Assembly (NCBI RefSeq): GCF_025263565.1
Contig: NZ_CP079865.1
Location: 5,146,001 to 5,210,000, forward strand
Source of the DNA: Mycobacterium sp. SMC-8
GTDB taxonomy: Bacteria; Actinomycetota; Actinomycetes; Mycobacteriales; Mycobacteriaceae
DNA length: 64,000 nucleotides
Direction: 5' to 3'
Part shown: piece after piece, positions 17,236 to 26,381 of the stretch
Numbering within the stretch: the stretch's first letter is position 1
How the letters are laid out: each line of letters starts with the position of its first letter
Position numbers and translations under genes: made by a program
Notes under the pieces: model-generated
What the model was told of the DNA's origin: nothing
The model's input: the letters and a program-made list of their open reading frames with translations, nothing else
Databases searched by the model: none

Positions 17236-18192
17236 TTACGACTCCGCTCCGGCAGCGCGCCGCTGCGCCTTTCCGAGCACGCTCACCAGGTAGCGCGCGG
17301 TGATGAACACGATGACCCACAGCAGCAGCATGTAGGTGCTGCCCCGCGAGTAGTCCAGGTTGATGATCGAGTCCTCGAAGGCGCCGATCTGCAGCGTGCG
17401 GGTGGCCACGCCGGGTCCGCCTGCGGTCAGGACGTAGATGTGGTCGAACACCTTGAGGTTGTCCATGAACCGGAAGATCACCGCGACGAGAATGTAGGGC
17501 CACAGCATGGGCAGCATCAGCTTGCGGAACATGTAGAACCACGAAGCTCCGTCGACTTCGGACGCCTCGAACGGCTCTCGGGGCAGCGACCGGATACCGG
17601 CCAGCACCAGGATCGCGACGAACGGCGTGAAGATCCAGATGTCGACCAGGATCACTGAGAACAGTGCGTTGGACGCCGACAGCCAGTCGAAGGTGTTCCC
17701 CAGTCCCAGAACATGATTGAGAACGCCGAACTGCGGGTTGAACATGAGCTTCCAGATCACGCCGGCGATGACCGGGGCGATCATCAGCGGCAGGATGAGC
17801 ACCTTCTCGAAGATCTTGCCGATGATCGAGGACCGGTTGAGCAGCAGCGCCAGGCCGACGCCCAGCACCGTCTCGATGAAAGTGGCCAGGAGCGCGAAGG
17901 TGACGGTGACCTGAACGCTCTTCCAGAACACCTGGTCGCCGAGCACGGAAGCGAAGTTCTCGAACCAGACGAAGTGCGGATCCGGGTTCACCGCAGCGTA
18001 GTTGAGGAAGGCGTAGTACGCGCCGACCGCGAAGGGATACAGGATGCCGATCACGATCACCACGGCGGGGACCGACAGCAGGTAAGGGCGCAGCTTGCGC
18101 CGCCACGCCGGAACCTGCGGCCGGTCTGCCCGACTGGACGTGGGTGGCTGATCCGACGAGGTCGACGGAGCTTTGGAAGTCTGAGTTGTCAT
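17236..18192 (-). CDS. ABC transporter permease (MalF type)
   Basis: The 318-residue membrane protein has a long cytoplasmic N-terminus rich in Ser, Thr and Pro, six helices and an EAA-like loop (FEASEVDGASWFYMFRKLMLPML). It pairs with the MalG-type permease. ATG 18192 is 14 bp after the binding-protein stop. Confidence 0.92.
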   Translation of the reverse strand: MTTQTSKAPSTSSDQPPTSSRADRPQVPAWRRKLRPYLLSVPAVVIVIGILYPFAVGAYYAFLNYAAVNPDPHFVWFENFASVLGDQVFWKSVQVTVTFALLATFIETVLGVGLALLLNRSSIIGKIFEKVLILPLMIAPVIAGVIWKLMFNPQFGVLNHVLGLGNTFDWLSASNALFSVILVDIWIFTPFVAILVLAGIRSLPREPFEASEVDGASWFYMFRKLMLPMLWPYILVAVIFRFMDNLKVFDHIYVLTAGGPGVATRTLQIGAFEDSIINLDYSRGSTYMLLLWVIVFITARYLVSVLGKAQRRAAGAES

Positions 18193-18206
18193 GAGTGCCG
18201 CGGCTC

Positions 18207-19637
18207 CTAGAGATTGACCTTGGACGTGTTGGTCTTGGCGAGGCTGCGCAGGCGCGTCGCCGCGTCATCTCCGCCGTAGATGTCCTGCAGCGCCACCGCC
18301 CAGTTCTGGGTGGTGTCGAAGAACTTCTTCTGCGGCGTGAACTGGATCTTCGACTCTCCGATGACGGTCTCGAACGCCTCGAGGTAGCCGAACTGGTCGG
18401 CGGCGACCCGCTTGAACGTGGTGTCGAACACCGACTTGCGCACCGGATCGGCGTACGTGCCGCCTTCGACGGCCTTGTTCATCGACTCCTTGCCGGTCGC
18501 CCACTGGATGAACAACCACGCAGGCAATTTGTTGCGCGAGTTGGCGCTCATCGCCCAACTCCACGTCCACAGGTTGGTCTTGTAGTTGCCATCCGGCCCG
18601 GCTGGTCCGGCGTACCAGGCCAGGTTGCCGGCCTCCTTGCTCGCCCCCGGCTTGTTCTTGGGGTAGGTGGCGCTGTCGGCGTCGAAGACCATCATCGCGG
18701 TGCCGTCACCCAAATCGCCGGTGGCATTGGGGTAGTCGTAGGTCGTCCAGGAGGTCGGCCCAGCCTTGTGCTGCATCTCGATCCACTTCTTCGTGAAATC
18801 GATGGCTTTGTCGCTGTCCATCTCCGCCACCAACTCGGAGCCGTTCCAGGTGTAGTCCACCGCGCCTTCGCGGGTGTACTGCGTCATGAACCCGGGGTGG
18901 ATGGTGGCCCACGACTTGGATCCGCGGGTGGCGATGCCGTAGCGGTTGGCCGAGCGGTCTGTCAGATCGACGGCCAGCTGGATGAAATCGTCGAGGTTGT
19001 CGGGAAGTCTCGTGATGCCCTTCTCGTCGAAGATGCGCTTGTTGTAGGCGACCACGTTGTTCTCGAAGCCCCACGGGATCGCCCACTGCCCGCCGGTGCC
19101 CAGCGGGTGGCCCAGCGTGAAGTCCCAGCGGGTGGACGTGCGCAAGCCGTCGAAGATGTCCTCGAAGTCGTACTCCGCGCTGGTCGCCGCGCTGTTGCGC
19201 AGCCATGGGTCGAGATCCTCGATCCACCCCGGAGGGCCGTACTGCCAGATGAAGTAGGCCCCCAGCATGAAGGCGTCGTGCTTGCCGGAGCCGCCGGCCA
19301 GCTCGGTGTTGAGTTTGGTGAAGTAGTCCGCCTCCGGAACCAGGTCCACATTGACATTGATGCCGGTGAGCTCGGTGAACTCCTTGAGCAGCGGCTGGTA
19401 GGACAGCTGGTAGGGGTGCGGGGTCTGCAGGATGTTGATCGTGGATCCGGCGGCCTTGCGCCAGTCGAACCCGCCGGTGACGGCGTCGGCGCCGTTGGGC
19501 GCACTTGCCTTGCCCCCGACGCCGCACGAGCTCAGCACCGGCACGCTGGCCGCTGCCGCCCCGGCCACGCCGAGCGCCGCGAGCATCTGCCTGCGCGAGA
19601 ACTGAGGTCCGCGCGCAGAGTTGGGGAAGCGACTCAT
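18207..19637 (-). CDS. Extracellular solute-binding lipoprotein, Tat-type signal
   Basis: The 476-residue family 1 solute-binding protein starts with a twin-arginine signal (SRRQMLAALGVAGAA) ending in a lipobox (LSSC), so it should be exported folded and anchored to the outer face of the plasma membrane. The body shows sugar-binding-protein features such as NILQTPHPYQ, LKEFTELTGINVNVDLVPEADY and GNLAWYAGPAGPDGN. I chose ATG 19637, which has GAAGGA upstream, over a start 18 bp earlier. The adjoining catabolic genes suggest a tetritol or similar polyol ligand. Confidence 0.9.
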   Translation of the reverse strand: MSRFPNSARGPQFSRRQMLAALGVAGAAAASVPVLSSCGVGGKASAPNGADAVTGGFDWRKAAGSTINILQTPHPYQLSYQPLLKEFTELTGINVNVDLVPEADYFTKLNTELAGGSGKHDAFMLGAYFIWQYGPPGWIEDLDPWLRNSAATSAEYDFEDIFDGLRTSTRWDFTLGHPLGTGGQWAIPWGFENNVVAYNKRIFDEKGITRLPDNLDDFIQLAVDLTDRSANRYGIATRGSKSWATIHPGFMTQYTREGAVDYTWNGSELVAEMDSDKAIDFTKKWIEMQHKAGPTSWTTYDYPNATGDLGDGTAMMVFDADSATYPKNKPGASKEAGNLAWYAGPAGPDGNYKTNLWTWSWAMSANSRNKLPAWLFIQWATGKESMNKAVEGGTYADPVRKSVFDTTFKRVAADQFGYLEAFETVIGESKIQFTPQKKFFDTTQNWAVALQDIYGGDDAATRLRSLAKTNTSKVNL

Positions 19638-19651
19638 CGAATGTCCTTCGT

Positions 19652-20740
19652 TCACGCCGGGATGAGGGAGACCTTGACCGATTCCTTGCCGCTGGCCACC
19701 AGGTCCAGCCCCTTCTGGAATTCGGCGAGCGGAAGCTGATGGGTGCAGATCTGGTCCATGGGCAGGACGCCGGATTCGATCATCTTGATCGCGGCCGGCC
19801 AGCAGTACGGTCCCAGGTGTGCACCCAGGACGTCGAGCTCCTTGTCGTCGCTGATGATGCTCCAGTCCACCGATACGTCACTGCCGAACACCCCGTACTC
19901 GACGTAGCGGCCGAGTTTGCGTAACAGGTTGAGCCCCTGCGGGACTGCCGAGGGATGCCCGGTCCCCTCCAGGTACACGTCGGCACCGTAACCGCCGGTG
20001 AGCTCCTTGACGATGGCGACGGCATCCTGCTCGGCGATGTTGATCGTGATGTCGGCGCCGCACGCCTTGGCCAGCTCGAGCTTCTCGGCCGCCATGTCCA
20101 GGGCGATCACGTGCATCGGGTTCTTGGCGCGAGCGCCGGCCACCATCCCGAGACCGATCGGGCCGCATCCGGCCACCACGACCGTGTCCTCGAACAGGAT
20201 CTGTGCCCGCTCGACGGCGTGCAACGAGCACGACAGCGGTTCGGCGAAGGCTGCGTGCTGCGGTGCGATGTCACCGGAAACCTTGTGCACCAGCGCTTCT
20301 ACCGGATACACCATGTAGCTGGCCATCGCCCCGGGGGTCCGCCGTTTGAAGCCGTAGAGGTCGTGCGGCTGGCACATGTGGTACTGGCCACGCTTACAGA
20401 ACCGACACTTCCAGCAGGGCACGATCTGCTCGGAGACCACCCGGTCGCCGACGGCGATTCCCCACCGCTGCGCGGCCTCGTCGTCGAGTTCGACGACCCG
20501 GCCCGCGAACTCGTGGCCCGGGATCACCATCGTCTCGGCCCACGCAGGCCGGTTCTCGTCGCCCCAGAACTTCGCCGCGCCGTGGTAGCACTTGAGGTCG
20601 CTGGCACAGATGCCGACCGCCTCGACCTTGATCAAGGCCTCGCCGGGCCCGCGCCGCGGTACGGCGACCTCTTCGAGTCGGTAGTCGTGGGGCCCGTGAC
20701 AGACAACTGCCTGCATTTTCTCCGGGATCTGAGCGGCCAT
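19652..20740 (-). CDS. Zinc-dependent polyol dehydrogenase (MDR family)
   Basis: The 362-residue medium-chain dehydrogenase has catalytic-zinc ligands in GICASDLK and GHEFAGRV, a four-cysteine structural zinc lobe (CWKCRFCKRGQYHMC) and a Rossmann GCGPIGLG. It is first in the eight-gene operon for polyol uptake and breakdown and probably oxidises the imported polyol (erythritol or L-threitol by analogy to M. smegmatis) to a ketose. ATG 20740 has GGAGG 8 nt upstream; an ATG at 20755 is less likely. Expression probably depends on the divergent SorC regulator. Confidence 0.9.
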   Translation of the reverse strand: MAAQIPEKMQAVVCHGPHDYRLEEVAVPRRGPGEALIKVEAVGICASDLKCYHGAAKFWGDENRPAWAETMVIPGHEFAGRVVELDDEAAQRWGIAVGDRVVSEQIVPCWKCRFCKRGQYHMCQPHDLYGFKRRTPGAMASYMVYPVEALVHKVSGDIAPQHAAFAEPLSCSLHAVERAQILFEDTVVVAGCGPIGLGMVAGARAKNPMHVIALDMAAEKLELAKACGADITINIAEQDAVAIVKELTGGYGADVYLEGTGHPSAVPQGLNLLRKLGRYVEYGVFGSDVSVDWSIISDDKELDVLGAHLGPYCWPAAIKMIESGVLPMDQICTHQLPLAEFQKGLDLVASGKESVKVSLIPA

Positions 20741-20788
20741 CGCTGGTTCCTCCATCTGTGTTCGCAGTCACAGTAGCGGAGCCCGTGC

Positions 20789-20837
20789 ACATCTGTCCAG
20801 AACGTCTGTTCAGGAAGATTCTTTTCAGAGCAGATGT
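20789..20837. promoter_or_regulatory. Divergent promoter with SorC-type operator candidates
   Basis: Between the dehydrogenase and SorC genes, ACATCTG (20789-20795) and CAGATGT (20831-20837) form an inverted repeat around a second, shorter one, GAAC-N4-GTTC (20800-20811). TACTCT at 20847-20852, 5 nt before the regulator ATG, is a candidate leaderless -10. Binding by the SorC protein is inferred from position. Confidence 0.45.
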
Positions 20838-20857
20838 TCGATGTCATACTCTGTGCC

Positions 20858-21895
20858 ATGCCCCGGCCGGCTCAGTCCACCCCCTCCGCTGCGAAAACAG
20901 ATGGCGTGGCGGCCGACGGCGAAGGCAGTCACTTCTCCCCCTCGTTGCTCTACACCGCCGCGCGGCTGTACTACGAGGACGACGCGACCCAGGCCGAGAT
21001 CGCGACGCAACTCGGAACCAGCCGGGCGACGGTCAGCCGATTGCTCGCCGAGGCCAAACGTCAGGGCATCGTGCGGATCGAGGTCGTCGCACCGGCCGAC
21101 GCCCAGCCCAAGGAGCTGGCCGACCGGCTGGCGCGCGCACTCAACCTGAACACCGTGTACCTGTCGCCCCCGATGCCGGCGCCCGGACCGGGCCGTAGCG
21201 TGGTCGACGTGATGGGGCGGGTGCTGGCACCCGCGGCGGCCCGCGCTCTCAGTGAAGCGGGCCTGCTGCCCGGGGATGTCCTGCTGGTCTCTTCGGGACG
21301 GACGGTCTACGAACTGGCCCAGTACGAGCTCACCCCGCTACCCGGGGTCGTGGTGGCACCGACGGTCGGCGGCAACGACCAGCCCTACGAGTGGTACCAG
21401 ACCAACGAGATCACCCGGCTCGTCGCCAATCGGGTCGGCGGACGCGCGAATTACCTTTTCGCACCGGCGCTTCCGGGCCCGGCCCTGTACCAGTCACTTC
21501 TCGAGGACCCCAGCATCCAACGTGTCCTGCACCAGTGGCCACGTGCCCGCTGCGCGCTCATGGGTGTCGGCGCCCCTCCTCTGACCCGCTCCGACATCCC
21601 GCAGTTCGTACCCACCGACTCGACCTCGCTTCGCTCCGCGGTGGGCGATGTGTGCTCCCGCTTCTACGACCGCAACGGCGACCCGGTCGCGTTCGAAGGT
21701 ATGGAGCGGTTGATCGCACTGGAACTGGAAGCGCTGCAGCATATTCCGGTGACGATCGCGGTGGCTGTGGGCAAGGACAAGGTCGATTCGATCACCGCGG
21801 GGGCGCGCGGCGGCTACTTCAACCGGCTCGTCACCGATCCCGCCACCGCAGAGGCACTGCTCAACGAGATCAACTCGACCGAGGAGGGTTCGTGA
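20858..21895 (+). CDS. SorC/DeoR-type sugar-sensing transcriptional regulator
   Basis: This 345-residue regulator has an N-terminal helix-turn-helix (ATQAEIATQLGTSRATVSRLLAEAKRQGIVRIEV, about residues 38-71) and a C-terminal sugar-phosphate-binding domain (about 85-340; GDVLLVSSGRT, GVGAPPL and AVAVGKDKVDSITAGARGG). SorC proteins respond to phosphorylated sugars. It is divergent from the polyol transport/catabolic operon and coupled to the following SDR gene (GTGA overlap). ATG 20858 is preferred to 20834 because it starts at the family-like MPRP and is 5 nt from a TACTCT element. Confidence 0.9.
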   Translation: MPRPAQSTPSAAKTDGVAADGEGSHFSPSLLYTAARLYYEDDATQAEIATQLGTSRATVSRLLAEAKRQGIVRIEVVAPADAQPKELADRLARALNLNTVYLSPPMPAPGPGRSVVDVMGRVLAPAAARALSEAGLLPGDVLLVSSGRTVYELAQYELTPLPGVVVAPTVGGNDQPYEWYQTNEITRLVANRVGGRANYLFAPALPGPALYQSLLEDPSIQRVLHQWPRARCALMGVGAPPLTRSDIPQFVPTDSTSLRSAVGDVCSRFYDRNGDPVAFEGMERLIALELEALQHIPVTIAVAVGKDKVDSITAGARGGYFNRLVTDPATAEALLNEINSTEEGS

Positions 21896-22683
21896 CGACT
21901 GCGGCCGCTGCCAGGTATGCCGGCGTGCAACGACTGGATGGCAAGCGCGCGTTGGTTACCGGCGCGAGCAAGGGCATCGGCGCCGACATCGCCCGCGCGT
22001 TCGCCTCGGCCGGTGCGCACCTGGTGCTCAGCGGGCGCGATCAGGACGAACTCAAGCGCGCGGGTCAGGCGCTGCACGACGAGTTCGGTATCCGAACGTT
22101 CGCGGCCGCTGTCGATCTGGCCGATCGGGACGGTCCGGCGACCCTCGCCCGGATGGCCGCAGACGCGTTCGGCGGCCTGGACATCCTGGTCAACAACGCC
22201 GGCATCTCGCACCCCGAAGCGGTCGTCGACACCCACCCGGATCTGTTCGACGCCACGATCGCGGTCAATTTGCGAGCACCTGCATTGCTCGCGGCGCGGG
22301 TGGGAGCGCACATGGTCGAGCAGGGCACCGGGGGCGCGATCGTCACCGTGGCTTCGGCGGCTGCGCTCGCCCCGCTCCCCGACCACTACGCCTACTGCGC
22401 ATCCAAGGCGGGACTGGTGATGGCGACCAAGGTCCTCGCGCGCGAGCTGGGCCCGCACGGGATCCGCGCCAACTCGGTGTGCCCGACGGTGGTGCTCACC
22501 GAGATGGGGCAACGGGTGTGGGGCGAACCCGCCAAGGCAGCCCCGATGCTCAACCGGATCCCTCTGGGCCGCTTCGCCGTTCCCCACGAGGTTTCCGACG
22601 CGGTGGTGTTCCTGTCGTCAGACGCCGCCAGCATGATCAACGGTGTCGAGATCGCCATCGACGGCGGCTACACGATGGGTTGA
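21892..22683 (+). CDS. SDR-family polyol dehydrogenase
   Basis: The 263-residue classical short-chain dehydrogenase has TGASKGIG, NNAG, catalytic Ser in TVASAAA and YCASK, ending with a FLSSDAASMINGVEIAIDGG tail. It is co-transcribed with the SorC gene. In this cluster it may oxidise a tetritol such as D-threitol; other sugar alcohols are possible. The GTG start is preceded by GAGGAGG and overlaps the upstream stop. Confidence 0.88.
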   Translation: MTTAAAARYAGVQRLDGKRALVTGASKGIGADIARAFASAGAHLVLSGRDQDELKRAGQALHDEFGIRTFAAAVDLADRDGPATLARMAADAFGGLDILVNNAGISHPEAVVDTHPDLFDATIAVNLRAPALLAARVGAHMVEQGTGGAIVTVASAAALAPLPDHYAYCASKAGLVMATKVLARELGPHGIRANSVCPTVVLTEMGQRVWGEPAKAAPMLNRIPLGRFAVPHEVSDAVVFLSSDAASMINGVEIAIDGGYTMG

Positions 22684-22690
22684 CCGGTCA
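22681..22690. terminator. Palindrome holding both convergent stop codons
   Basis: TGACCGGTCA is a perfect 10-bp palindrome. Its left TGA is the SDR stop and its right TCA is the kinase stop on the other strand, with 4 bp between the coding regions. It is too short for a strong terminator by itself. Confidence 0.3.
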
Positions 22691-24169
22691 GATCGACTCG
22701 ACGTCGGCAAGGCGATGCATCTGATCACGGGTGCTGGGATACAACTGCGCCCACGTCCGGTAGAGCTGGTCATACATCGCCCGGTTGCGCGGATCGGGTG
22801 TGATTTCCCGGGCGATAGTGGCCCAGTCCGTATCGGGCGGTACCAGGCCGACGCCGACGGCGGCCAGCAGCGCGCCGCCGTAGCTCGCCCCGATCGCCTG
22901 TTCGGGCACCAGCTGTGAGCGACCGGTCACGTCGCTGACCGCCTGCGCCCAGACCGGACTTTTCAGCCCGCCGCCGACGGCGACGGTGCGGGTGCCTGAA
23001 TGCGCGTCGTCGAAGCGTTCCAAAATCTGCCGGATCCCGAAGGCGATCCCTTCGTAGGCCGCCCGGAACAGGTGCCCCCTGCCGTGCCGCAGGGTCAGGC
23101 CGGCCAGCAGGCCGCGAGCCTGCGGGTCGAACACTGGGGTCCGCTCACCGGCCAGGTAGGGAAGCATGAGCAGCCCTTCACTGCCCGGCGGCACAGCCAG
23201 CGCCTCGGCGGTCAGCTCGTCGAAGGAGACCCCACCGGTCAGGGCCTGAAGCCAACTGATCAGGGTTCCTGCCGTGGAGGTGCCTGCGGCCAGCGCCAGG
23301 CTCCGCGGCTCCACGCCCGCGGTCGTCCACAGCGTCGGGTCGCTGTGGTACTCGTCGATCATCTGCACCAGGAACATGGTGGAGCCGTACATCAGCATCT
23401 GGTCACCTGGCCGGCGGACACCGACCGAATAGGCCTCGGAGTAGGCGTCCACGCTGCCCGCGACCACCGGCAGCCCGGCCGGTAACCCGGTCTCGCGTGC
23501 GGCGGTCGCCGACACCTCACCGACGATCTCGCTGGGCCAGACCAGCCGCGGAAGCGGCAAATGTCCGCAGATGCGTCCGGCCCACTCGTGGTTCCAGTCG
23601 AAATCGCGGGTGGCGTAGAGCGGGTCGCACTGGCTGGCGGTGTGATGGTCCATCACGTATTCACCGGTCAGCTTGGCGGCGATGTAGGAATTTGAGCCAT
23701 ACCAACCCGTCGCCGACTCGAACACCTGTGGCTCGTGGCTGCGCACCCACTCGATCTTGGGCCCGACCGCCTGGCTCGACAGCAGGGTTCCCGCCCGATC
23801 GAGGATGGCCTGTTCGCCCAATTCCTGTGTCAGCGCGGCGATCTCGGCGTGGGCTCGGGTGTCGATGCCGTACAGTATGGCCGGCCGCAGCGGACGCAAG
23901 TCCGCGTCGCACAGCAGCAGGCAGGGGCCTACACCGCTGACACACATCGCGGCCAGCCTCGCACCGGCGGGCACCTGTGCCGCCAGCGCGGCGCTGATGG
24001 CGCACACTTCCCGCCACCACACCGCTTCGGCATCCACCTCGGCCCAGCCCGGGCGGGGCAGATCCATCCCGTGCGGGACGGACTTGGACGCGATGACCGT
24101 GCCCTTAGTGTCGACCAGAACGCCCTTCGTGCTTCCCGTCCCCATGTCGATTCCGAGCAGCAAGTCCAC
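22688..24169 (-). CDS. FGGY-family carbohydrate kinase (xylulokinase-like)
   Basis: The 493-residue kinase has N-terminal GIDMGTGSTKGVLVD (phosphate 1 motif), a central Asp in GSVDAYSEAYSVG, and a C-terminal AVGGGLKSPVWAQAVSDVTG (adenosine region). Such enzymes phosphorylate ketoses or polyols. It is read from a divergent promoter shared with the SDR at 24283 and starts with GTG exactly 6 nt after TAGGGT. It may phosphorylate a second substrate of the same importer. Confidence 0.88.
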   Translation of the reverse strand: MDLLLGIDMGTGSTKGVLVDTKGTVIASKSVPHGMDLPRPGWAEVDAEAVWWREVCAISAALAAQVPAGARLAAMCVSGVGPCLLLCDADLRPLRPAILYGIDTRAHAEIAALTQELGEQAILDRAGTLLSSQAVGPKIEWVRSHEPQVFESATGWYGSNSYIAAKLTGEYVMDHHTASQCDPLYATRDFDWNHEWAGRICGHLPLPRLVWPSEIVGEVSATAARETGLPAGLPVVAGSVDAYSEAYSVGVRRPGDQMLMYGSTMFLVQMIDEYHSDPTLWTTAGVEPRSLALAAGTSTAGTLISWLQALTGGVSFDELTAEALAVPPGSEGLLMLPYLAGERTPVFDPQARGLLAGLTLRHGRGHLFRAAYEGIAFGIRQILERFDDAHSGTRTVAVGGGLKSPVWAQAVSDVTGRSQLVPEQAIGASYGGALLAAVGVGLVPPDTDWATIAREITPDPRNRAMYDQLYRTWAQLYPSTRDQMHRLADVESI

Positions 24170-24175
24170 TACTGC

Positions 24176-24181
24176 ACCCTA
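24176..24181 (-). promoter_or_regulatory. Leaderless -10 element of the FGGY kinase (TAGGGT)
   Basis: On the reverse strand TAGGGT is followed by 6 nt and the GTG start; no Shine-Dalgarno is seen. Confidence 0.5.
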
Positions 24182-24270
24182 CGGTGCGAGCGTGGCGATT
24201 CCCCGGCAGGTGGCGGGCCGGTGGCGGGGATTCCCGGCTTCGGCTTTGCTCGGGCGGATCACCGCTGATC

Positions 24271-24276
24271 TACACT
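24271..24276 (+). promoter_or_regulatory. Leaderless -10 element of the SDR (TACACT)
   Basis: TACACT is followed by 6 nt (CACGCC) and the GTG start at 24283, with no ribosome binding site. Confidence 0.5.
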
Positions 24277-24282
24277 CACGCC

Positions 24283-25059
24283 GTGGACGTCACAGGAACA
24301 AGTGCAATTGTCACCGGTGGAGCATCTGGTATCGGCGCCGCGACTTCCCGGCTGCTGGCATCCAAAGGAGCCCGCGTCGTCGTAGCTGATCTGCAGGCAG
24401 AACGTGGGCAGGAGCTGGCACACGAGATCGGCGGCGTGTTTGTCAGCGTCGACGTCACCGACACCGCTCAGATCGAAGACGCGGTGAACACCGCGGTCGA
24501 CCTCGGTCCGCTACGCGTGCTCGTCAACTCGGCGGGAATCGGATGGGCGCAGAGGACCATCGGTAAGGATGGCGAGTTCGCGTCGGCGCACAACCTCGAC
24601 GCCTACAAGAAGGTGCTGGCCATCAACCTGGTCGGCACGTTCGACTGCATTCGGCTGGCGGCGACGGCGATGAGCCGGCTCGATCTCACCGAGTCCGGCG
24701 AACGCGGCGCCATCGTCAACATGACCAGTGTGGCGGCATTCGACGGGCAGATCGGCCAAGCCGCTTACTCGTCGTCCAAGGGCGGCGTCGTCGGGCTGAC
24801 CCTGCCGGTGGCCCGCGACCTCGCCGCCGTCGGAATTCGGGTGAACACCGTGGCCCCGGGCCTGATCGACACGCCCATCTACGGCGAAGGGCCGGAGTCA
24901 GAGGCGTTCAAAGCCAAACTCGGCGAATCGGTTCTCTACCCGCGCCGGCTGGGCAAACCCGAGGAACTCGCCTCGATGGTCGTCGAGCTGATCACCAACT
25001 CGTACATGAACGCCGAAGTGGTCCGGGTCGACGGCGGAATCCGTATGCCACCCAAGTGA
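24283..25059 (+). CDS. SDR oxidoreductase (HSD10-like, type 2 3-hydroxyacyl-CoA dehydrogenase family)
   Basis: The 258-residue classical SDR has TGGASGIG at the N-terminus, NSAGIG, Ser in NMTSVAAF, and YSSSK followed by GVVGLTLPVARDLAAVGIRVNTVAPGLIDTP. This pattern resembles HSD17B10-type 3-hydroxyacyl-CoA dehydrogenases. It has its own leaderless promoter and is divergent from the FGGY kinase. Whether it serves polyol or fatty-acid metabolism cannot be decided from sequence. Confidence 0.85.
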   Translation: MDVTGTSAIVTGGASGIGAATSRLLASKGARVVVADLQAERGQELAHEIGGVFVSVDVTDTAQIEDAVNTAVDLGPLRVLVNSAGIGWAQRTIGKDGEFASAHNLDAYKKVLAINLVGTFDCIRLAATAMSRLDLTESGERGAIVNMTSVAAFDGQIGQAAYSSSKGGVVGLTLPVARDLAAVGIRVNTVAPGLIDTPIYGEGPESEAFKAKLGESVLYPRRLGKPEELASMVVELITNSYMNAEVVRVDGGIRMPPK

Positions 25060-25365
25060 TCCACTGACCGGCGGTGACAACCGGAAAATCCGGGATAACC
25101 TGCCAACACCGGCCAATGATGTTCTCCGGCAACGAATCGACATCGCCGCCTCGACGAACCCGGGGCCTGGCTCGAGGAACCGCAGCGCCGTTGAACGTGT
25201 CGTGAGATGGGACACGCCAGGTGTAACACCCCCGACGCGGGTGCCGATGAAGATTACCGGTGGCCGGCCGTCACGGCATCGTGAGCACTGTCGAATCGGG
25301 CGCGCGAGAACGCTCCGCACGGAGTCCGCTTCTGAGATAGTTCTGTGCAGGGGTAGGGGGAATCT
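25060..25365. other. Intergenic region before the cutinase gene
   Basis: These 306 bp hold no convincing gene on either strand. A short CCGG-AAAAT-CCGG repeat follows the SDR stop. Near the right end GATAGT (about 25336-25341) could serve as the cutinase -10. Confidence 0.4.
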
Positions 25366-26109
25366 ATGACAGTTTGCCTGCGGACCTTGGGGCGCCTCGT
25401 CGGCGCGATGGCCCTGGCTGTGGCCGCGTTGCCGATCATGATTCCCGTGGCAGGCTCGCAACCGTGCCCCGACATCGGTGTCGTGTTCGCCCGGGGCACC
25501 GCCGAGCCGCCGGGGGTCGGTGGCGTCGGCCAGAGATTCGTCGACGCACTCCGAGCGCAGGTGGTTCCCCGTACGGTGGGCGTCCACGGCGTGAACTATC
25601 CGGCGAGCAACAACTTCACCGGTGGCTCCGTCTTCACGATGAACGTCGCCGCAGGCGTGCGCGACGAGGCCGACCACCTGCGCGGCGTGGTCTCGGCATG
25701 CCCGAACACCCACATGATTCTGGGTGGATATTCACAGGGCGCCGTTGTGACGGCGCTGACCACTTCAGGTGTACTGCCCGCAGGCGTGCCCGCCGGATCC
25801 GCTCCCCTTCCGATACCTGCCGACGTCGCCGACAATGTCGCCGCGGTGGTGCTGTTCGGTATGCCGGCGGGCTGGTCGGCAGTCAAATACGGTGCCCCTG
25901 ACATCGATGTGGGGCCGGCATATGCCGCCAGAGCCCTCGAGTTGTGCGCACCCGGCGACACCGTCTGCTCGGGTGCCCCGCCGTCCGGTTCCAGCGCGCC
26001 GCACCAGCAGTACGCGGTCAACGGTATGGCGGACCAGGCGGCGACGTTCGCCGTCGGTCAGTTGGCGAACCATACCCTCAATGAGCCCTTCCCCCAACTG
26101 GCACAGTGA
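25366..26109 (+). CDS. Secreted cutinase-family serine esterase
   Basis: The 247-residue protein has a cleavable signal peptide (about residues 1-30) and a cutinase domain: CPDIGVVFARGT, nucleophile Ser in GGYSQGA, an Asp in CAPGDTVC and a His in the APHQQYAV region. Paired cysteines are expected to form disulfides. It belongs to the mycobacterial Cfp21/Culp group of extracellular lipid esterases. The start follows an AGGGGG Shine-Dalgarno. The accessory region begins just after this gene. Confidence 0.92.
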   Translation: MTVCLRTLGRLVGAMALAVAALPIMIPVAGSQPCPDIGVVFARGTAEPPGVGGVGQRFVDALRAQVVPRTVGVHGVNYPASNNFTGGSVFTMNVAAGVRDEADHLRGVVSACPNTHMILGGYSQGAVVTALTTSGVLPAGVPAGSAPLPIPADVADNVAAVVLFGMPAGWSAVKYGAPDIDVGPAYAARALELCAPGDTVCSGAPPSGSSAPHQQYAVNGMADQAATFAVGQLANHTLNEPFPQLAQ

Positions 26110-26381
26110 CGAACACCTCCGATCGAATAGTGAGTAGGTAGTTCCCGCCGGAGCATCTGCTCGGGATTCAACCGGAGCCGACAATCGGATCTGCGGCGCC
26201 GAGACATCTGCGCGTCACACGCAGGTGTACAGCTTCTGAACCTCACGGGGCCGTGCGTCCCATCGCGATCGTTCCGAACAGCATGCGCTCCAGACACATG
26301 CACATTTCAGGTAGGGCACTACTTGCGACGACAGTGGCTTGAGCGCGGATGCTGGTCCTGGAGAGGACGGGAGAACACGCT

